DNA of 64,000 bases from Jonesia quinghaiensis DSM 15701 (GTDB taxonomy: Bacteria > Actinomycetota > Actinomycetes > Actinomycetales > Cellulomonadaceae). Where the stretch lies: contig NZ_AUHN01000010.1 of the NCBI RefSeq assembly GCF_000423205.1, forward strand, positions 62,001 to 126,000, read 5' to 3'. Shown here one piece after another: positions 7,940 through 17,363 of this stretch. Position numbers and translations under genes: made by a program. The notes under the pieces are model-generated. The model was given only the letters and a program-made list of their open reading frames with translations, was not told where the DNA came from and ran no database searches. The first letter of the stretch is position 1; each line of letters begins with the position of its first letter.

Positions 7940-9841
7940 CTAGTCCGTACCCCGAAGTTGGCGGCGCTGGGTTTCTAGGTCCAAAAGCAACCGATATACC
8001 GTGTTGTACCCCTCTGGGTCACTGGCATACTCCATACGCTGCAAACGAGACTTCACATCACCGATCTGCCGGGTGATCCCCATATCGATAAACGCTCGAA
8101 CAATTCCGTGTACATAACTGTCCATGGCATCGGGCCGGTCTTCTGGTAACGGCGCCACGGACAACTCGTTGATGAGAGGCTGAACCGGCAGTGGTGCGCT
8201 ATCGAGCACCACTGCGACCCATTCTGATGCGCTGAGACCATGTGCGTGCCCTACGCCCCCTGCAGCGCGTACCGCATCAAACACTGCCCGCCACGCGGGA
8301 ACAGCGAATGCCTCCCCCGGCAACGAGTCCATGACAGCGGCGGGCACTGCGTGCGGTTGCTGCAAGAGCACCTCAAGTGTTTGGCGTTCAAGGCGAGCCA
8401 CCGGGTCCTTCGCATCAACGGACAGGGCGTGGGCTGCCGCATTAACAGGTTCACCAGTGCCAGCGGCGTTTGGGCGCCCCTGACCTCGTCCAGCTAACTG
8501 AACGGCTGAACGCACTGACTCAAATTCCATGCCCAGCCAGCCAGCTAACAGGCGGGTGTACTCAGGGCGCAAGGCATTATCACGGATCGCCGCGACCACG
8601 GGGGCGCACTGCCGTAGCGCCGCAACACGCCCCTCCGCGGTGTTGAGGTCGAAACTATTGATCGTGGTTTTGATAACAAACTCGAACATCGGCACTCGCG
8701 CCTCAACAAGAGCACGCACCGCACTAGGCCCTTTATCTTGACGCAACTCGCAGGGGTCCATCCCTGACGGCTCGACGGCAACAAAAGTTTGAGCCAAGAA
8801 ACGCTGATCCTCCCCAAAGGCACGCATCGCCGCTTTTTGCCCGGCCGCATCACCATCGAACGTGAAGATAATCGCGCCGCCCACCGAATCGCCGGAAGCT
8901 AACCGCACTCCCCCGCCTGTGTGGGTGTCCCCAATGAGCCTGCGCACAAACCGGACGTGATCAGACCCAAACGCGGTGCCACAGGTTGCCACGGCTGTGG
9001 TGACCCCTGAGAGGTGCGCTGCCATGACGTCGGTGTATCCCTCCACAACGACGACCTGTTTGTCTTTTGCGATGTCACGTTTGGCGAGGTCAATCCCATA
9101 CAGCACATGAGATTTACGGTAAAGAGTGGTCTCTGGGGTGTTGAGATACTTGGGGCCTTGATCGTCCTCGTAGAGCCGGCGCGCACCAAACCCGATCACT
9201 TCACCTGTGACATCACGAATGGGCCACATGAGGCGGCCTCGGAATCGGTCATAGATGCCTCGTTGCCCTTGGGACATCATGCCTGTTGCGATGAGTTCTT
9301 CAGTGGTGAACCCTTTGGACCGTAAGTGGTTCAGTAGGTGATCCCACCCCTTAGGGGCGTATCCGACCCCAAAGTGTGCAGCATCTTCGCGGGTAAAACT
9401 ACGTTCCGCGAGGAATGCGCGCGCCGGCGCCGCTTCAGGGGACATGAGGTGGTCTTGGTAGTACCGTGAGGCAACCCGGTGCGCGTCTAGCAGCCTAGCC
9501 CTGCGGCCCGGTTCCTCCCCGCGCCGTTCGCCGCCTTCTTCGTACCGCAGCGTCAAACCTGCACGTCCAGCTAAGTACTCCACGGCCTCGGTAAAGGTAA
9601 GGCCATCGACTTTTTGGACGAAGCTGATGACGTCTCCGCCCTCACCGCACCCAAAACAGTGGTAGCGCCCTACTTGGGGGCGCACATGGAAGGACGGGGA
9701 CTTTTCATCGTGGAAGGGGCAAAGCCCTTTCATGGATCCAACCCCAGCAGTTTTAAGCGTGACGTGTTCGCCAACAATGTCTTCAATGCGGGCACGTTCG
9801 CGGACAGCGTCAACGTCCTCGCGTTTAATCAAGCCAGCCAC
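7940..9841 (-). CDS. dnaG: DNA primase DnaG
   Basis: Makes RNA primers for DNA replication. The 633-residue protein has the CHC2 zinc finger at the start (Cys41, His44, Cys62, Cys65), the catalytic TOPRIM core with EGYTD (267-271) and DGDAAG (329-334), and a C-terminal DnaB-helicase-binding region. Between the TOPRIM motifs is a Gly-rich stretch (about 305-322, THTGGGVRLASGD) that looks like a small insertion. GTG start. It lies 91 bp after dgt in the same direction; dgt-dnaG is a common actinobacterial order. Confidence 0.96.
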   Translation of the reverse strand: MAGLIKREDVDAVRERARIEDIVGEHVTLKTAGVGSMKGLCPFHDEKSPSFHVRPQVGRYHCFGCGEGGDVISFVQKVDGLTFTEAVEYLAGRAGLTLRYEEGGERRGEEPGRRARLLDAHRVASRYYQDHLMSPEAAPARAFLAERSFTREDAAHFGVGYAPKGWDHLLNHLRSKGFTTEELIATGMMSQGQRGIYDRFRGRLMWPIRDVTGEVIGFGARRLYEDDQGPKYLNTPETTLYRKSHVLYGIDLAKRDIAKDKQVVVVEGYTDVMAAHLSGVTTAVATCGTAFGSDHVRFVRRLIGDTHTGGGVRLASGDSVGGAIIFTFDGDAAGQKAAMRAFGEDQRFLAQTFVAVEPSGMDPCELRQDKGPSAVRALVEARVPMFEFVIKTTINSFDLNTAEGRVAALRQCAPVVAAIRDNALRPEYTRLLAGWLGMEFESVRSAVQLAGRGQGRPNAAGTGEPVNAAAHALSVDAKDPVARLERQTLEVLLQQPHAVPAAVMDSLPGEAFAVPAWRAVFDAVRAAGGVGHAHGLSASEWVAVVLDSAPLPVQPLINELSVAPLPEDRPDAMDSYVHGIVRAFIDMGITRQIGDVKSRLQRMEYASDPEGYNTVYRLLLDLETQRRQLRGTD

Positions 9842-9932
9842 GTGTTGGTCCTTCCGGTGCGTCGCGATGTCAGCAGTATGTTCCGCGAAGGGGTTTCAAA
9901 AAGGTAAAACAAGTCAGTGTCAACCACTGGTG

Positions 9933-11222
9933 TCATAGAAACAGTGTCTCTCCCCGAGAGCACCAACGTTCATGCCATCTCAGTGCTGACACATCGGTGA
10001 GGGAAGCTACTTGGTCAATGACTACTCGCAAGCGTGCGGCATCGTCACGGGCAACATGCCAGTCACCACGGAATGCAGGTTCCAGCGCTTGCGCACCGTG
10101 CATGGTGAGCGCTTTGACGAGGTCTTCAATGATGCTGCGTTGATCGATGTAGGTGCGTTGGGTTTCGCGTGGCGCCATCACATAGGCCACGGCTAAACCT
10201 TTGAGGACAAGGATCTCGGCGAGGGTTTCGTGGGGCACGATCAGGTGGGCGTTGTACCGTGTGAGCGGGCCGTCGCCGTATTCTTCACGGGTTGCGCCCT
10301 GAGCTGCTTGAGCGAACCTTCCGATCAACTGGGAAGTGGAGTCCTTCAGTACCGCGAGTGCCCGACGCGAACCATCAAAGTCGGTGCTGAGTAGGCGAGC
10401 TGAGCGCAGGCGGGCGATGGCTGCACGGAGGTCGTCAGCGGAGACGATGTGCCCGTACCAGTCAGTGGTGTAGTCAATAACGCGTGTTTGCTCATCGTCT
10501 GCGTTGAGCATGGCGAGGTCGAGGGTTCCCCCAGCGATGGCATCTTCGACGTCGTGGACGGAGTAGGAAATGTCGTCGGCGAGATCCATAACTTGTGCTT
10601 CCATGCAGCGCTGCCCCTCAGGGGCACCCTCACGGAGCCAGTCGAACACAGGGAGGTCATCGTCGTAGACACCAAACTTGTGTGTGCGTTGGCCGTCCTT
10701 TTCAGGACGGTCAGGGTAAGACCAGGGGTATTTCACTGAGGCGTCGAGGGATGCACGAGTGAGGTTGAGACCTGCAGGTACGCCAAGCGAACTGAAGACC
10801 TTGGCTTCTAGGCGCGTGAGGAGTCGCAGCGTCTGGGCGTTGCCTTCGAATCCGCCGATATCTTTGGCGATTTCTGCGAGCGCGCGTTCTCCGTTGTGTC
10901 CGAATGGGGGGTGTCCGAGGTCGTGGGCGAGGCAGGCTGCGTCAACGATATCTGGGTCGCAGCCGAGCGCTTTTCCTAGTTCTCGTCCTACTTGTGCTAC
11001 TTCAAGGGTGTGGGTGAGGCGGTTGCGGATGAAGTCGTTACTTTCTGGCCCCAGCACTTGGGTTTTATCGGAGAGGCGGCGCAGCGCGGAGGAGTGCAGG
11101 ATCCGTGCGCGGTCGCGTTCAAAGGGAGTGCGGTTGGGGTTTTTCGCTGCTTCTTGGACGAGGCGCTCGGTGTCGGCGTCTCCATAGCCTGTTGCGAGTT
11201 GTCCTGCCACACGTGTTGTCAC
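9933..11222 (-). CDS. dgt: Deoxyguanosinetriphosphate triphosphohydrolase-like protein
   Basis: HD-domain enzyme that splits dNTPs (dGTP in the type enzyme) into nucleoside and triphosphate. In 429 residues it shows His71 (RLTHTLEV) and the metal-binding His100-Asp101 followed by DLGHPPFGHNGE (101-112), the Dgt signature; a further conserved Asp is in DLADDISYSVHD. GTG start with a weak ribosome site. It reads into dnaG. Some Dgt proteins act in phage defence, but this one is in the standard housekeeping position next to primase. Confidence 0.92.
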   Translation of the reverse strand: MTTRVAGQLATGYGDADTERLVQEAAKNPNRTPFERDRARILHSSALRRLSDKTQVLGPESNDFIRNRLTHTLEVAQVGRELGKALGCDPDIVDAACLAHDLGHPPFGHNGERALAEIAKDIGGFEGNAQTLRLLTRLEAKVFSSLGVPAGLNLTRASLDASVKYPWSYPDRPEKDGQRTHKFGVYDDDLPVFDWLREGAPEGQRCMEAQVMDLADDISYSVHDVEDAIAGGTLDLAMLNADDEQTRVIDYTTDWYGHIVSADDLRAAIARLRSARLLSTDFDGSRRALAVLKDSTSQLIGRFAQAAQGATREEYGDGPLTRYNAHLIVPHETLAEILVLKGLAVAYVMAPRETQRTYIDQRSIIEDLVKALTMHGAQALEPAFRGDWHVARDDAARLRVVIDQVASLTDVSALRWHERWCSRGETLFL

Positions 11223-11255
11223 AGTGCAACCCTATCCAATCGGTGGGCGTTTTCC

Positions 11256-13139
11256 CTATCTGATGCGCCACATGTGGACGGCGGGGCCTATTCCGGGCAG
11301 GGTGTACGCGTTTCCTGTGGTGGGTAAGGGCTGGTTGCCGTAGAGCGTGGTGGGCTGTTGAGGCTGTGTTTCGTGGTGGCTGGCGGAGGTGGTGGCAATG
11401 CTTGTGGGGATTGTGGCGCCGCTCCAGGGTGCGCGGGCGATGCTGATGAGGATCGCTTCGTCGTTGTTTTCGCGGAGGTAGACGACGGCGTCGGTGTCTG
11501 TGTGGATCCACCGTAACGATCCGGTGGCTAAAGCTGGGTGAGCGGCGCGCAGTGTGATGAGTGTGCGGTACAAGTCGTGTGTGGTGGCGTCCCAGCGTGT
11601 TGGGTCATTCCACGGCATGGTTTGACGCGCGTGTTCTCCGTTTGTGCCGGTGAGTCCAACTTCGTCGCCGGCGAAGACGACGGGGCATCCAAGGTAGGTG
11701 AAGAGTAGTGCGGCAGCGAGTTCTACGCGTTCGGGTGTTCCGACGAGTGTTCGCAGTCGCGGTGTGTCGTGGGAACCGAGCATGTTCCATTGCGCTTGGA
11801 GTGTGGTGAAGGGGTAGACCGAGTCGAAGGTGCGCATGGTGTCGACCATGGTGTGCCCGTCGATACGTGGCATCGTCGCAGGTAACCCGAAGGCGGGGAT
11901 GGTGGCGTCGTCTGCGGCGAGCCACCCCCAGATTGGCCGGGTGAATGCGGAGTAGTTCATGTTGCCGTGCCATCCGCCGAGGCCGAGGTCTGCGGAGGCG
12001 TCATGGAAGTGTTCGGCGATGAGTAGTGCCTCGTTGTTGAGGCCGGTCATCGTGGTGCGAATGGTGGCGGCGATGTCGTGTGTGGTGTCTTGGTCGCGGT
12101 AGCGGCCTGTCATGTTGGCGACATCCACTCGCCACCCGTCGAGGTTGAAGGGGGCTTGCATCCATCGTCCGATGACCGATTGTGGGCCGTTGATCATCGC
12201 GTTGCGTAGTTCGTGTGAGGTGTAGTTCAGTTTTGGCAGGGAGTCGTGTTCGAGCCAGCACACGTACCCTGGTTCACCCGGTGTCCAGTAGTAGTAGGAG
12301 TGTTCGGGTGCGGTGGGGTCACTGTTGGCGCGTTGGAACCATTCATGCCCGGCGCCGGTGTGGTTGGTGGTGATGTCTCCCATGATGCGTAGGCCGCGGT
12401 GGTGGATTTCGGTGGCAAGCCGTTCGTAGGCGGAGTTTCCACCTAGGAGGGGGTCGACTTCGTCGAATGTTGATGCGTCGTATCGGTGGTTGGACCGCCC
12501 GGGGAAGATGGGGGTGAGGTATACCGTTTTCACGCCGAGGTTGTGGATGTGGTCGAGGTGTTCGACGATGCCGTCGAGGTCTCCGCCATAGAAGTGTTCG
12601 CTGACTCCTGCTCCCGATGCAATGGGTTCGGTGTTCCAGTCGGTTGCCGGGATCGCCCACGGGGGAAGGTCGGTGTCGCTGAGTGCAGGTGCTGTGGATG
12701 AGCGGGCAAATCGGTCGGGGAAGATTTGGTAGATGATTCCTTCGTGGACCCATGCTGGTGCGGGCGCGTGGGTGGTGAGTTGGTAGTCGTTGGCATCGGG
12801 GACGTCGTGCAAGAACCAGCCGCGCTGATTGAGCCACCCGTACCCGTTGTCCAGCACGATGAGGAAGCGATAGTTGGTGCGTGGGTTGTGGACGAGAACG
12901 TCAGCCTCGTACCAGCGTTCATCAGCTGTTTCATGGGTGAGTAGCGCTGTGGCGAGCCGTGGCTCACCGTCACGTACCATCCGTACGTGCACTGCCTGTT
13001 CGTTGATGCCCGCCGGCACTCGTAACCGTACGGTCACGGTCTCCCCCAGCTGGGGTGTCATTGTGGACACGTACAGGCTGGAACCGTCGTGGTGTGGTGG
13101 GAGATTGACGTGAGGTGCACGGGGAGTGTCGGCGGGCAT
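11256..13139 (-). CDS. GH13 alpha-glucan hydrolase (cyclomaltodextrinase/neopullulanase type)
   Basis: Cytoplasmic enzyme that cuts imported maltodextrins or cyclodextrins. It has 627 residues and no signal peptide. An N-terminal beta domain (about 1-125, CBM34-like) is followed by the (beta/alpha)8 barrel: region I DITTNH (255-260), region II GWRVDVANM with nucleophile Asp339, region III with acid Glu376 (LIAEHFH), region IV SHD with Asp458. The N-terminal domain and HEGIIYQIFPDRF point to the maltogenic amylase/neopullulanase group. Start 9 bp after malG, so it is the last gene of malE-malF-malG. Exact substrate is inferred. Confidence 0.9.
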   Translation of the reverse strand: MPADTPRAPHVNLPPHHDGSSLYVSTMTPQLGETVTVRLRVPAGINEQAVHVRMVRDGEPRLATALLTHETADERWYEADVLVHNPRTNYRFLIVLDNGYGWLNQRGWFLHDVPDANDYQLTTHAPAPAWVHEGIIYQIFPDRFARSSTAPALSDTDLPPWAIPATDWNTEPIASGAGVSEHFYGGDLDGIVEHLDHIHNLGVKTVYLTPIFPGRSNHRYDASTFDEVDPLLGGNSAYERLATEIHHRGLRIMGDITTNHTGAGHEWFQRANSDPTAPEHSYYYWTPGEPGYVCWLEHDSLPKLNYTSHELRNAMINGPQSVIGRWMQAPFNLDGWRVDVANMTGRYRDQDTTHDIAATIRTTMTGLNNEALLIAEHFHDASADLGLGGWHGNMNYSAFTRPIWGWLAADDATIPAFGLPATMPRIDGHTMVDTMRTFDSVYPFTTLQAQWNMLGSHDTPRLRTLVGTPERVELAAALLFTYLGCPVVFAGDEVGLTGTNGEHARQTMPWNDPTRWDATTHDLYRTLITLRAAHPALATGSLRWIHTDTDAVVYLRENNDEAILISIARAPWSGATIPTSIATTSASHHETQPQQPTTLYGNQPLPTTGNAYTLPGIGPAVHMWRIR

Positions 13140-13148
13140 TGGGCTAGG

Positions 13149-14048
13149 TTATCCCTTCACGGAACCGGCGGTCAGGCCGGACACAATGTACTTTTGCAAG
13201 AACAAGAACAGCACAACAATGGGGATTGCGGCGAGTACCGCACCGGCGGCGAAGAGCCCCCATGGTGCGTTACGTTCGTCGGCTGCCCATTGGTAGAGCC
13301 CCACAGCGAGGGTCATTTTGTCGGTTTGGGAGAGCACCGTTTTCGCGATGATGAATTCCCCGTATGTTCCGATGAACGACAGCAACCCCACGACGGCCAG
13401 GATTGGTGACACCAGGCGCAAGATCATGGTCCAGAAAATCTGGGCGTGGGTTGCCCCGTCAATTTTTGCTGCCTCGTCGATTTCGTGCGGCACGGTGTTG
13501 AAGAACCCATACATCAAGAAGGTGTTCACACCGAGTGCTCCACCAAGGTATACCGCGATCAAACCGAGTTGGTTGTTGGCTCCAAGGAAGGGGAAGACTT
13601 CACGCAGAGACAACAGCAGCAGGAAGATCGCTACCACAGCAAGCATTTGAGGGAACATCTGGATGATCAACAGTGCGGTTAACGATGCGCGGCGCCCGGT
13701 AAACCGGAACCTGGAGAACGCGTAGGCCGCTGCCCCACCCATGAGGACTGTTCCAATGGCGGTGACAGTGGAGATAAAGAGCGAGTTAAGAGCCCAGTCA
13801 CTAAATCCGGTGTCAAAAAGGTTGGTGTAGTTGATGAGACTGAACTCGGAGAACAACTCGTTCGAGCCAGTGAGTGTGGTGCGTGGTTTCAGTGACGCAC
13901 TGAACACGTAGATGAGGGGGAACACCGCGTAGGCGATACCGAGGACACCAACAATGTGGCGCCAACCGACTTGTTTCCACCACGATGCTCCGCGGAGTTT
14001 GCCGTCCCGTAGCGTGTAGGAGGTCTCTGGTGTTGTAACAGCGGACAT
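13149..14048 (-). CDS. malG: Maltose/maltodextrin ABC transporter permease MalG-like
   Basis: Inner-membrane subunit of the maltodextrin importer. 299 residues, about six membrane helices, with the ATPase-docking EAA loop DEAAKIDGATHAQIFW near residue 195. Closest in layout to MalG (short N-terminus, a signal-anchor helix HIVGVLGIAYAVFPLIY). A ggaggag ribosome site lies inside the end of malF, one base separates the genes, and coupling is likely. The cluster has no ATPase gene; actinobacteria usually supply one shared MsiK-type ATPase from elsewhere. Confidence 0.92.
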   Translation of the reverse strand: MSAVTTPETSYTLRDGKLRGASWWKQVGWRHIVGVLGIAYAVFPLIYVFSASLKPRTTLTGSNELFSEFSLINYTNLFDTGFSDWALNSLFISTVTAIGTVLMGGAAAYAFSRFRFTGRRASLTALLIIQMFPQMLAVVAIFLLLLSLREVFPFLGANNQLGLIAVYLGGALGVNTFLMYGFFNTVPHEIDEAAKIDGATHAQIFWTMILRLVSPILAVVGLLSFIGTYGEFIIAKTVLSQTDKMTLAVGLYQWAADERNAPWGLFAAGAVLAAIPIVVLFLFLQKYIVSGLTAGSVKG

Positions 14049-14049
14049 C

Positions 14050-15654
14050 TTAGAGCTCCTCCAGTTGCTTTGTTTTGCGGAATCCGAGCCAGGAAATCAC
14101 TCCCACAAAAATGAAGATCAAAATCGACACGGCAGAAGCCAGACCATACTGTTTCACACCTGATTCGAATGCCACGGAGTACACCATGGAGATCAGAATG
14201 TCCGTGGAACCAATCATCAGTGGGCTTCCACTGAAGTTCGGCCCACCGCCAGTGAGCATATATATCAGGGCGAAGTTGTTGAAGTTGAAGGCAAAGCTGG
14301 AGATCAACAGTGGTGCTGTAGAGACCATGAGCAACGGCAGAATGATCGAGCGCAATACGCGCCACGGTGAGGCGCCATCAACCTTTGCGGACTCCAGAAC
14401 ATCTCCTGGAATCGACTGCAATGTCCCTGTGCAAATGAGGAACATGTAGGGGAACCCAAGCCATAGGTTCACCATGATGATGGAGAACTTCGCGAGCCAC
14501 GGGTCCGTCAGCCACGGCACGGCTGCGCCACCAAGGATAACTTCGTTGATAAACCCGAACCGTTCGTTGAGCATGCCACGCCACACCAAGGCAGACAGGA
14601 AGCCTGGGAACGCGTAGGGCAAAATCAGCAGTGAACGATAGATTTTGCGGCCCCGCACCCGTGGATCGTTGAATACCAGTGCAAGTGCTAGGCCGAGGGC
14701 GAATGTGGTGGCAACCGATAAGAAGGCGAACGCAAACGTCCACACGAGGATCTGGAAGAACGGCCCAGAGATGCGTGAGTCGGTGAACATTTTGGTGAAG
14801 TTCTCAAACCCCACACCAACTCGCCACCCTGGGGTGAGTTCTTCACCATCAGGCGAAACAAAATTCCCTCGGTCATTCGGGGCGTATTCGACACCTGTTT
14901 CAAGGTTGGTCATGCGGTCGCTGGACTCGTCATATTCCAACAGTGAACGGTAAACATATGCGTTGGTGGCATCTGTGGTCCGCAGTGATCCATCATTAGG
15001 GTCATCGCTAATGGGGACTCTGAGGTTGACTACTTCATCTTGGCGTGCGGCGATATCTCCAAACCCAAGAACTGTGTACCCGTCAAGTGCAGTAATGCGG
15101 GTTCCATCTGTTGTTGCATCGACGTTGGTGAAACCTTCTTCACTATCTCCAACACGAGGTTCGCCGTTGTCAACGATTCCAAAATGGATATCGCCATCGC
15201 TGTCTTCCAACACGGTAAGCGGGTACCCTGCAGTACCTTCGACTCGCTTCTCGTTGTATGACAGGATCGCGGAGATCGCGTCTTCCTTCGTGGAGTTATG
15301 TCCATCACCGTAGTTAGTAAACGCCACGTACCCGGTGTAGGCCATCGTGAACAATTGGTACGTGAAGAGGAACAAAAGCCCTGGGTAAAGGTATTTTCCG
15401 GGGATCGCACGCCGCGAAAAATACACCCAGTTCGCCACGATGACTGCAACCACGAGGCCGGCGAAAAGACCCCAGGTACCCACAGCCCACGCCGAGAGCA
15501 AACCGTAGACACCACCGGCGTTGAAACCTGCCATGACGGCAAGTTTCACAAAAAAGCCTTTACTGATGTTACGGGCCGCAGAGGCGTCACCCAGTGGACG
15601 CGATGGCCGCTTCTTCGAGTGCGGCGGTGAACCCGCCTGCTGCCCGACTGACAT
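14050..15654 (-). CDS. malF: Maltose/maltodextrin ABC transporter permease MalF-like
   Basis: Membrane partner of MalG. 534 residues from the ATG at 15654, which has gaaggag 6 bases upstream; an ORF extension to 15708 would cover that site. Like E. coli MalF it carries a large extracytoplasmic loop between early helices (about 105-275, acidic, with SDDPNDGSLRTTDATNAYV), which in MalF contacts the binding protein. The EAA loop is LESAKVDGASPWRVLR near 440. Signature of a maltose-type rather than a generic sugar permease. Confidence 0.93.
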   Translation of the reverse strand: MSVGQQAGSPPHSKKRPSRPLGDASAARNISKGFFVKLAVMAGFNAGGVYGLLSAWAVGTWGLFAGLVVAVIVANWVYFSRRAIPGKYLYPGLLFLFTYQLFTMAYTGYVAFTNYGDGHNSTKEDAISAILSYNEKRVEGTAGYPLTVLEDSDGDIHFGIVDNGEPRVGDSEEGFTNVDATTDGTRITALDGYTVLGFGDIAARQDEVVNLRVPISDDPNDGSLRTTDATNAYVYRSLLEYDESSDRMTNLETGVEYAPNDRGNFVSPDGEELTPGWRVGVGFENFTKMFTDSRISGPFFQILVWTFAFAFLSVATTFALGLALALVFNDPRVRGRKIYRSLLILPYAFPGFLSALVWRGMLNERFGFINEVILGGAAVPWLTDPWLAKFSIIMVNLWLGFPYMFLICTGTLQSIPGDVLESAKVDGASPWRVLRSIILPLLMVSTAPLLISSFAFNFNNFALIYMLTGGGPNFSGSPLMIGSTDILISMVYSVAFESGVKQYGLASAVSILIFIFVGVISWLGFRKTKQLEEL

Positions 15655-15735
15655 GTTTCTCCTTCGAGGATTGTCCCCGCGTAGCCTGACGGCTGAGGGC
15701 GTTTTCACTAAGTGTGGTTCGTGGTGTGGCGGTGA

Positions 15736-15773
15736 CGCCTCGGGGGTCCCGCATGCGCAAGACCCCCGAGGTG
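15736..15773 (-). other. Intergenic stem-loop between malE and malF
   Basis: An 11-bp perfect stem (cctcgggggtc/gacccccgagg) extended by two weaker pairs, with a 12-base loop. No T-run follows on the transcribed minus strand. It sits after the malE stop, so it more likely protects malE mRNA or thins out read-through than ends transcription, giving more binding protein than permease. Confidence 0.7.
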
Positions 15774-15808
15774 TGTCAGTTCACTGCGGGTGTGAACTGT
15801 TGTGATGA

Positions 15809-17044
15809 TTAGCTACCGGACATCGCTTCTTCGATGTTGCTGATCATGCTGTCCCACGCGGCGGGGGCGTCCTTCTCTTGGCCTGAGAAGATCGCAACTT
15901 GGGTTGCTCCCCAGAAGCCCCACACGGCTCCCATTTCTGGAAGTGATGGCATAGGAACACCCTTAGCGGCAACCTCACCAAATGCGACTGTGAGTTCGTT
16001 GTCGACCTTTTCCGCTGATGCGGTCAGCGCGGGCTGGCGCCCACCCGCAGCGTAGAGTGCGTCAGCTGCTTCTTCGGTGGACAGGAAGTTCACCACAAAG
16101 TCATTCGCGAGCACTGGGTTTGCGGCCTTTGCGGAGATGTAAGCGCCCTGTACACCAGTGAAAGGCTGAGCTGGTTCACCACCTGCCGAAGGAATCTCGT
16201 GGATGGAGATATCCATTCCTTCAGCAGCGAACTCACTGGCATACCACGGCCCAGTGATCATGTAGGGCGACTCGCCCGCCAAGAATGCTTCTTTGGCTTG
16301 GTCGCCGCCGATGTTTGAGTCGATGATGCCATCGTCACCGAGCTTCTTCAGGTATTCAGCGAACGCGTGCCCAGCGTCGCCTCCCATACCGATCTCTGCT
16401 GTGTATGCGCCGTTTTCGTATGCGAATACCGGAGCCCCAAATGATGTTTGCAGCGGGTACATGTGGTACGCGTCGCCTTCAGCACCTTGCTGGAGCAGGA
16501 CAGGGTACTTGGCGTCAAGGTCTTCGCCTTGTTCGATCAGTTCATCGAAGGTGGCAGGTGTTTCGGAGACGAGTTCGTCGTTACGGACCAACGCAATTGA
16601 TTCAATCGAGTAAGGAACACCGTAAGTTGTTCCTTCATAGGTGAACGCCTGGGTTGAGATTTCAGTGAACTCAGCTGCTTTGTCACCCAATTCCACAGGA
16701 GCTACGACACCATTGGACACGAGCTCGCCAAGCCAGTCGTGCGCTCCAACGATCACATCTGGGCCTTCGCCAGTGGGAACTTGTTGAATGAACTCAGTAC
16801 GGATGTCTCCTGATGCCTTTTGCACCACCTCGACATTCACGTTGCGCTCAGTCTTGAACGTTTCAATGACATCGGTGAAGTCGTTGATTCGGGTTTCATC
16901 AACCCAAATCACCATTGAGCCCGATGGGGCAGCTTCTGAAGCCGTAGGGTCAGATGTTTCTGGGGAGTCAGACTCGCCAGAGCATGAGGACAAGACGAGA
17001 GCCATGCCAAGGACCGCAGCTACTGCTGGGATGCTTCGTTGCAT
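15809..17044 (-). CDS. malE: Maltose/maltodextrin-binding lipoprotein MalE-like
   Basis: Extracellular, lipid-anchored substrate-binding protein of the importer. 411 residues. The signal sequence ends in the lipobox LSSC with Cys21, followed by a Ser/Glu/Pro linker. The mature part is a family 1 solute-binding protein: SMVIWVDETRINDFTDVIE, GPDVIVGAHDWLGEL, FLAGESPYMITGPWYASE and a C-terminal AAWDSMISNIEEAMSGS. First gene of the leftward operon, facing the malR gene across the operator region. Confidence 0.93.
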   Translation of the reverse strand: MQRSIPAVAAVLGMALVLSSCSGESDSPETSDPTASEAAPSGSMVIWVDETRINDFTDVIETFKTERNVNVEVVQKASGDIRTEFIQQVPTGEGPDVIVGAHDWLGELVSNGVVAPVELGDKAAEFTEISTQAFTYEGTTYGVPYSIESIALVRNDELVSETPATFDELIEQGEDLDAKYPVLLQQGAEGDAYHMYPLQTSFGAPVFAYENGAYTAEIGMGGDAGHAFAEYLKKLGDDGIIDSNIGGDQAKEAFLAGESPYMITGPWYASEFAAEGMDISIHEIPSAGGEPAQPFTGVQGAYISAKAANPVLANDFVVNFLSTEEAADALYAAGGRQPALTASAEKVDNELTVAFGEVAAKGVPMPSLPEMGAVWGFWGATQVAIFSGQEKDAPAAWDSMISNIEEAMSGS

Positions 17045-17133
17045 CGTTGATCTCCAATGAAGACGGGGATGGGAACGGAATGATCATGGTCGATCACCCT
17101 GATGGACTAGACACTAGGTGATTTTCGCCCACA

Positions 17134-17185
17134 TTTGCAAGCCGTTGCAGAAACTTTCATGCAACGATTGGATATCGCTTGCAAC
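17134..17185. promoter_or_regulatory. LacI/MalR-type operator cluster before malE
   Basis: Four TTGCA-type half-sites in 52 bp: TTTGCAA (17134-17140), GTTGCAG (17144-17150), ATGCAAC (17159-17165) and CTTGCAAC (17178-17185). The first two are 10 bp centre to centre, one helical turn. They lie about 90-140 bp upstream of the malE start in the divergent region. CTTGCA/TTGCAA repeats are typical targets of actinobacterial MalR-like LacI regulators. Binding is inferred. Confidence 0.65.
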
Positions 17186-17279
17186 AGGCCGTACACTCAC
17201 TGTTCAGGACACGGCCACAACCACCGATCTACCAGGGAGCAACGACGTTCCTGCGTTAGACTCGGGTCCAAGACCACCC

Positions 17280-17298
17280 CTTGCAAGACCTTGCAAAA
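17280..17298. promoter_or_regulatory. LacI/MalR-type operator before malR
   Basis: CTTGCAAGACCTTGCAAAA: two TTGCAA sites with a 4-base gap, the same 10-bp period as the pair before malE. It is 66 bp ahead of the malR start, a position suited to autorepression and to control of the alpha-glucosidase gene behind malR. Confidence 0.65.
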
Positions 17299-17363
17299 CC
17301 CACCCACCCGGTCGCCCGCACAGCGACCCACGCACGACAACGAAATCGACAAGGAGGTCCGAG

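Noticed and set aside
9933-11222. dgt as an anti-phage dGTPase
   Set aside because: Placed in the housekeeping dgt-dnaG pair with no defence neighbours.
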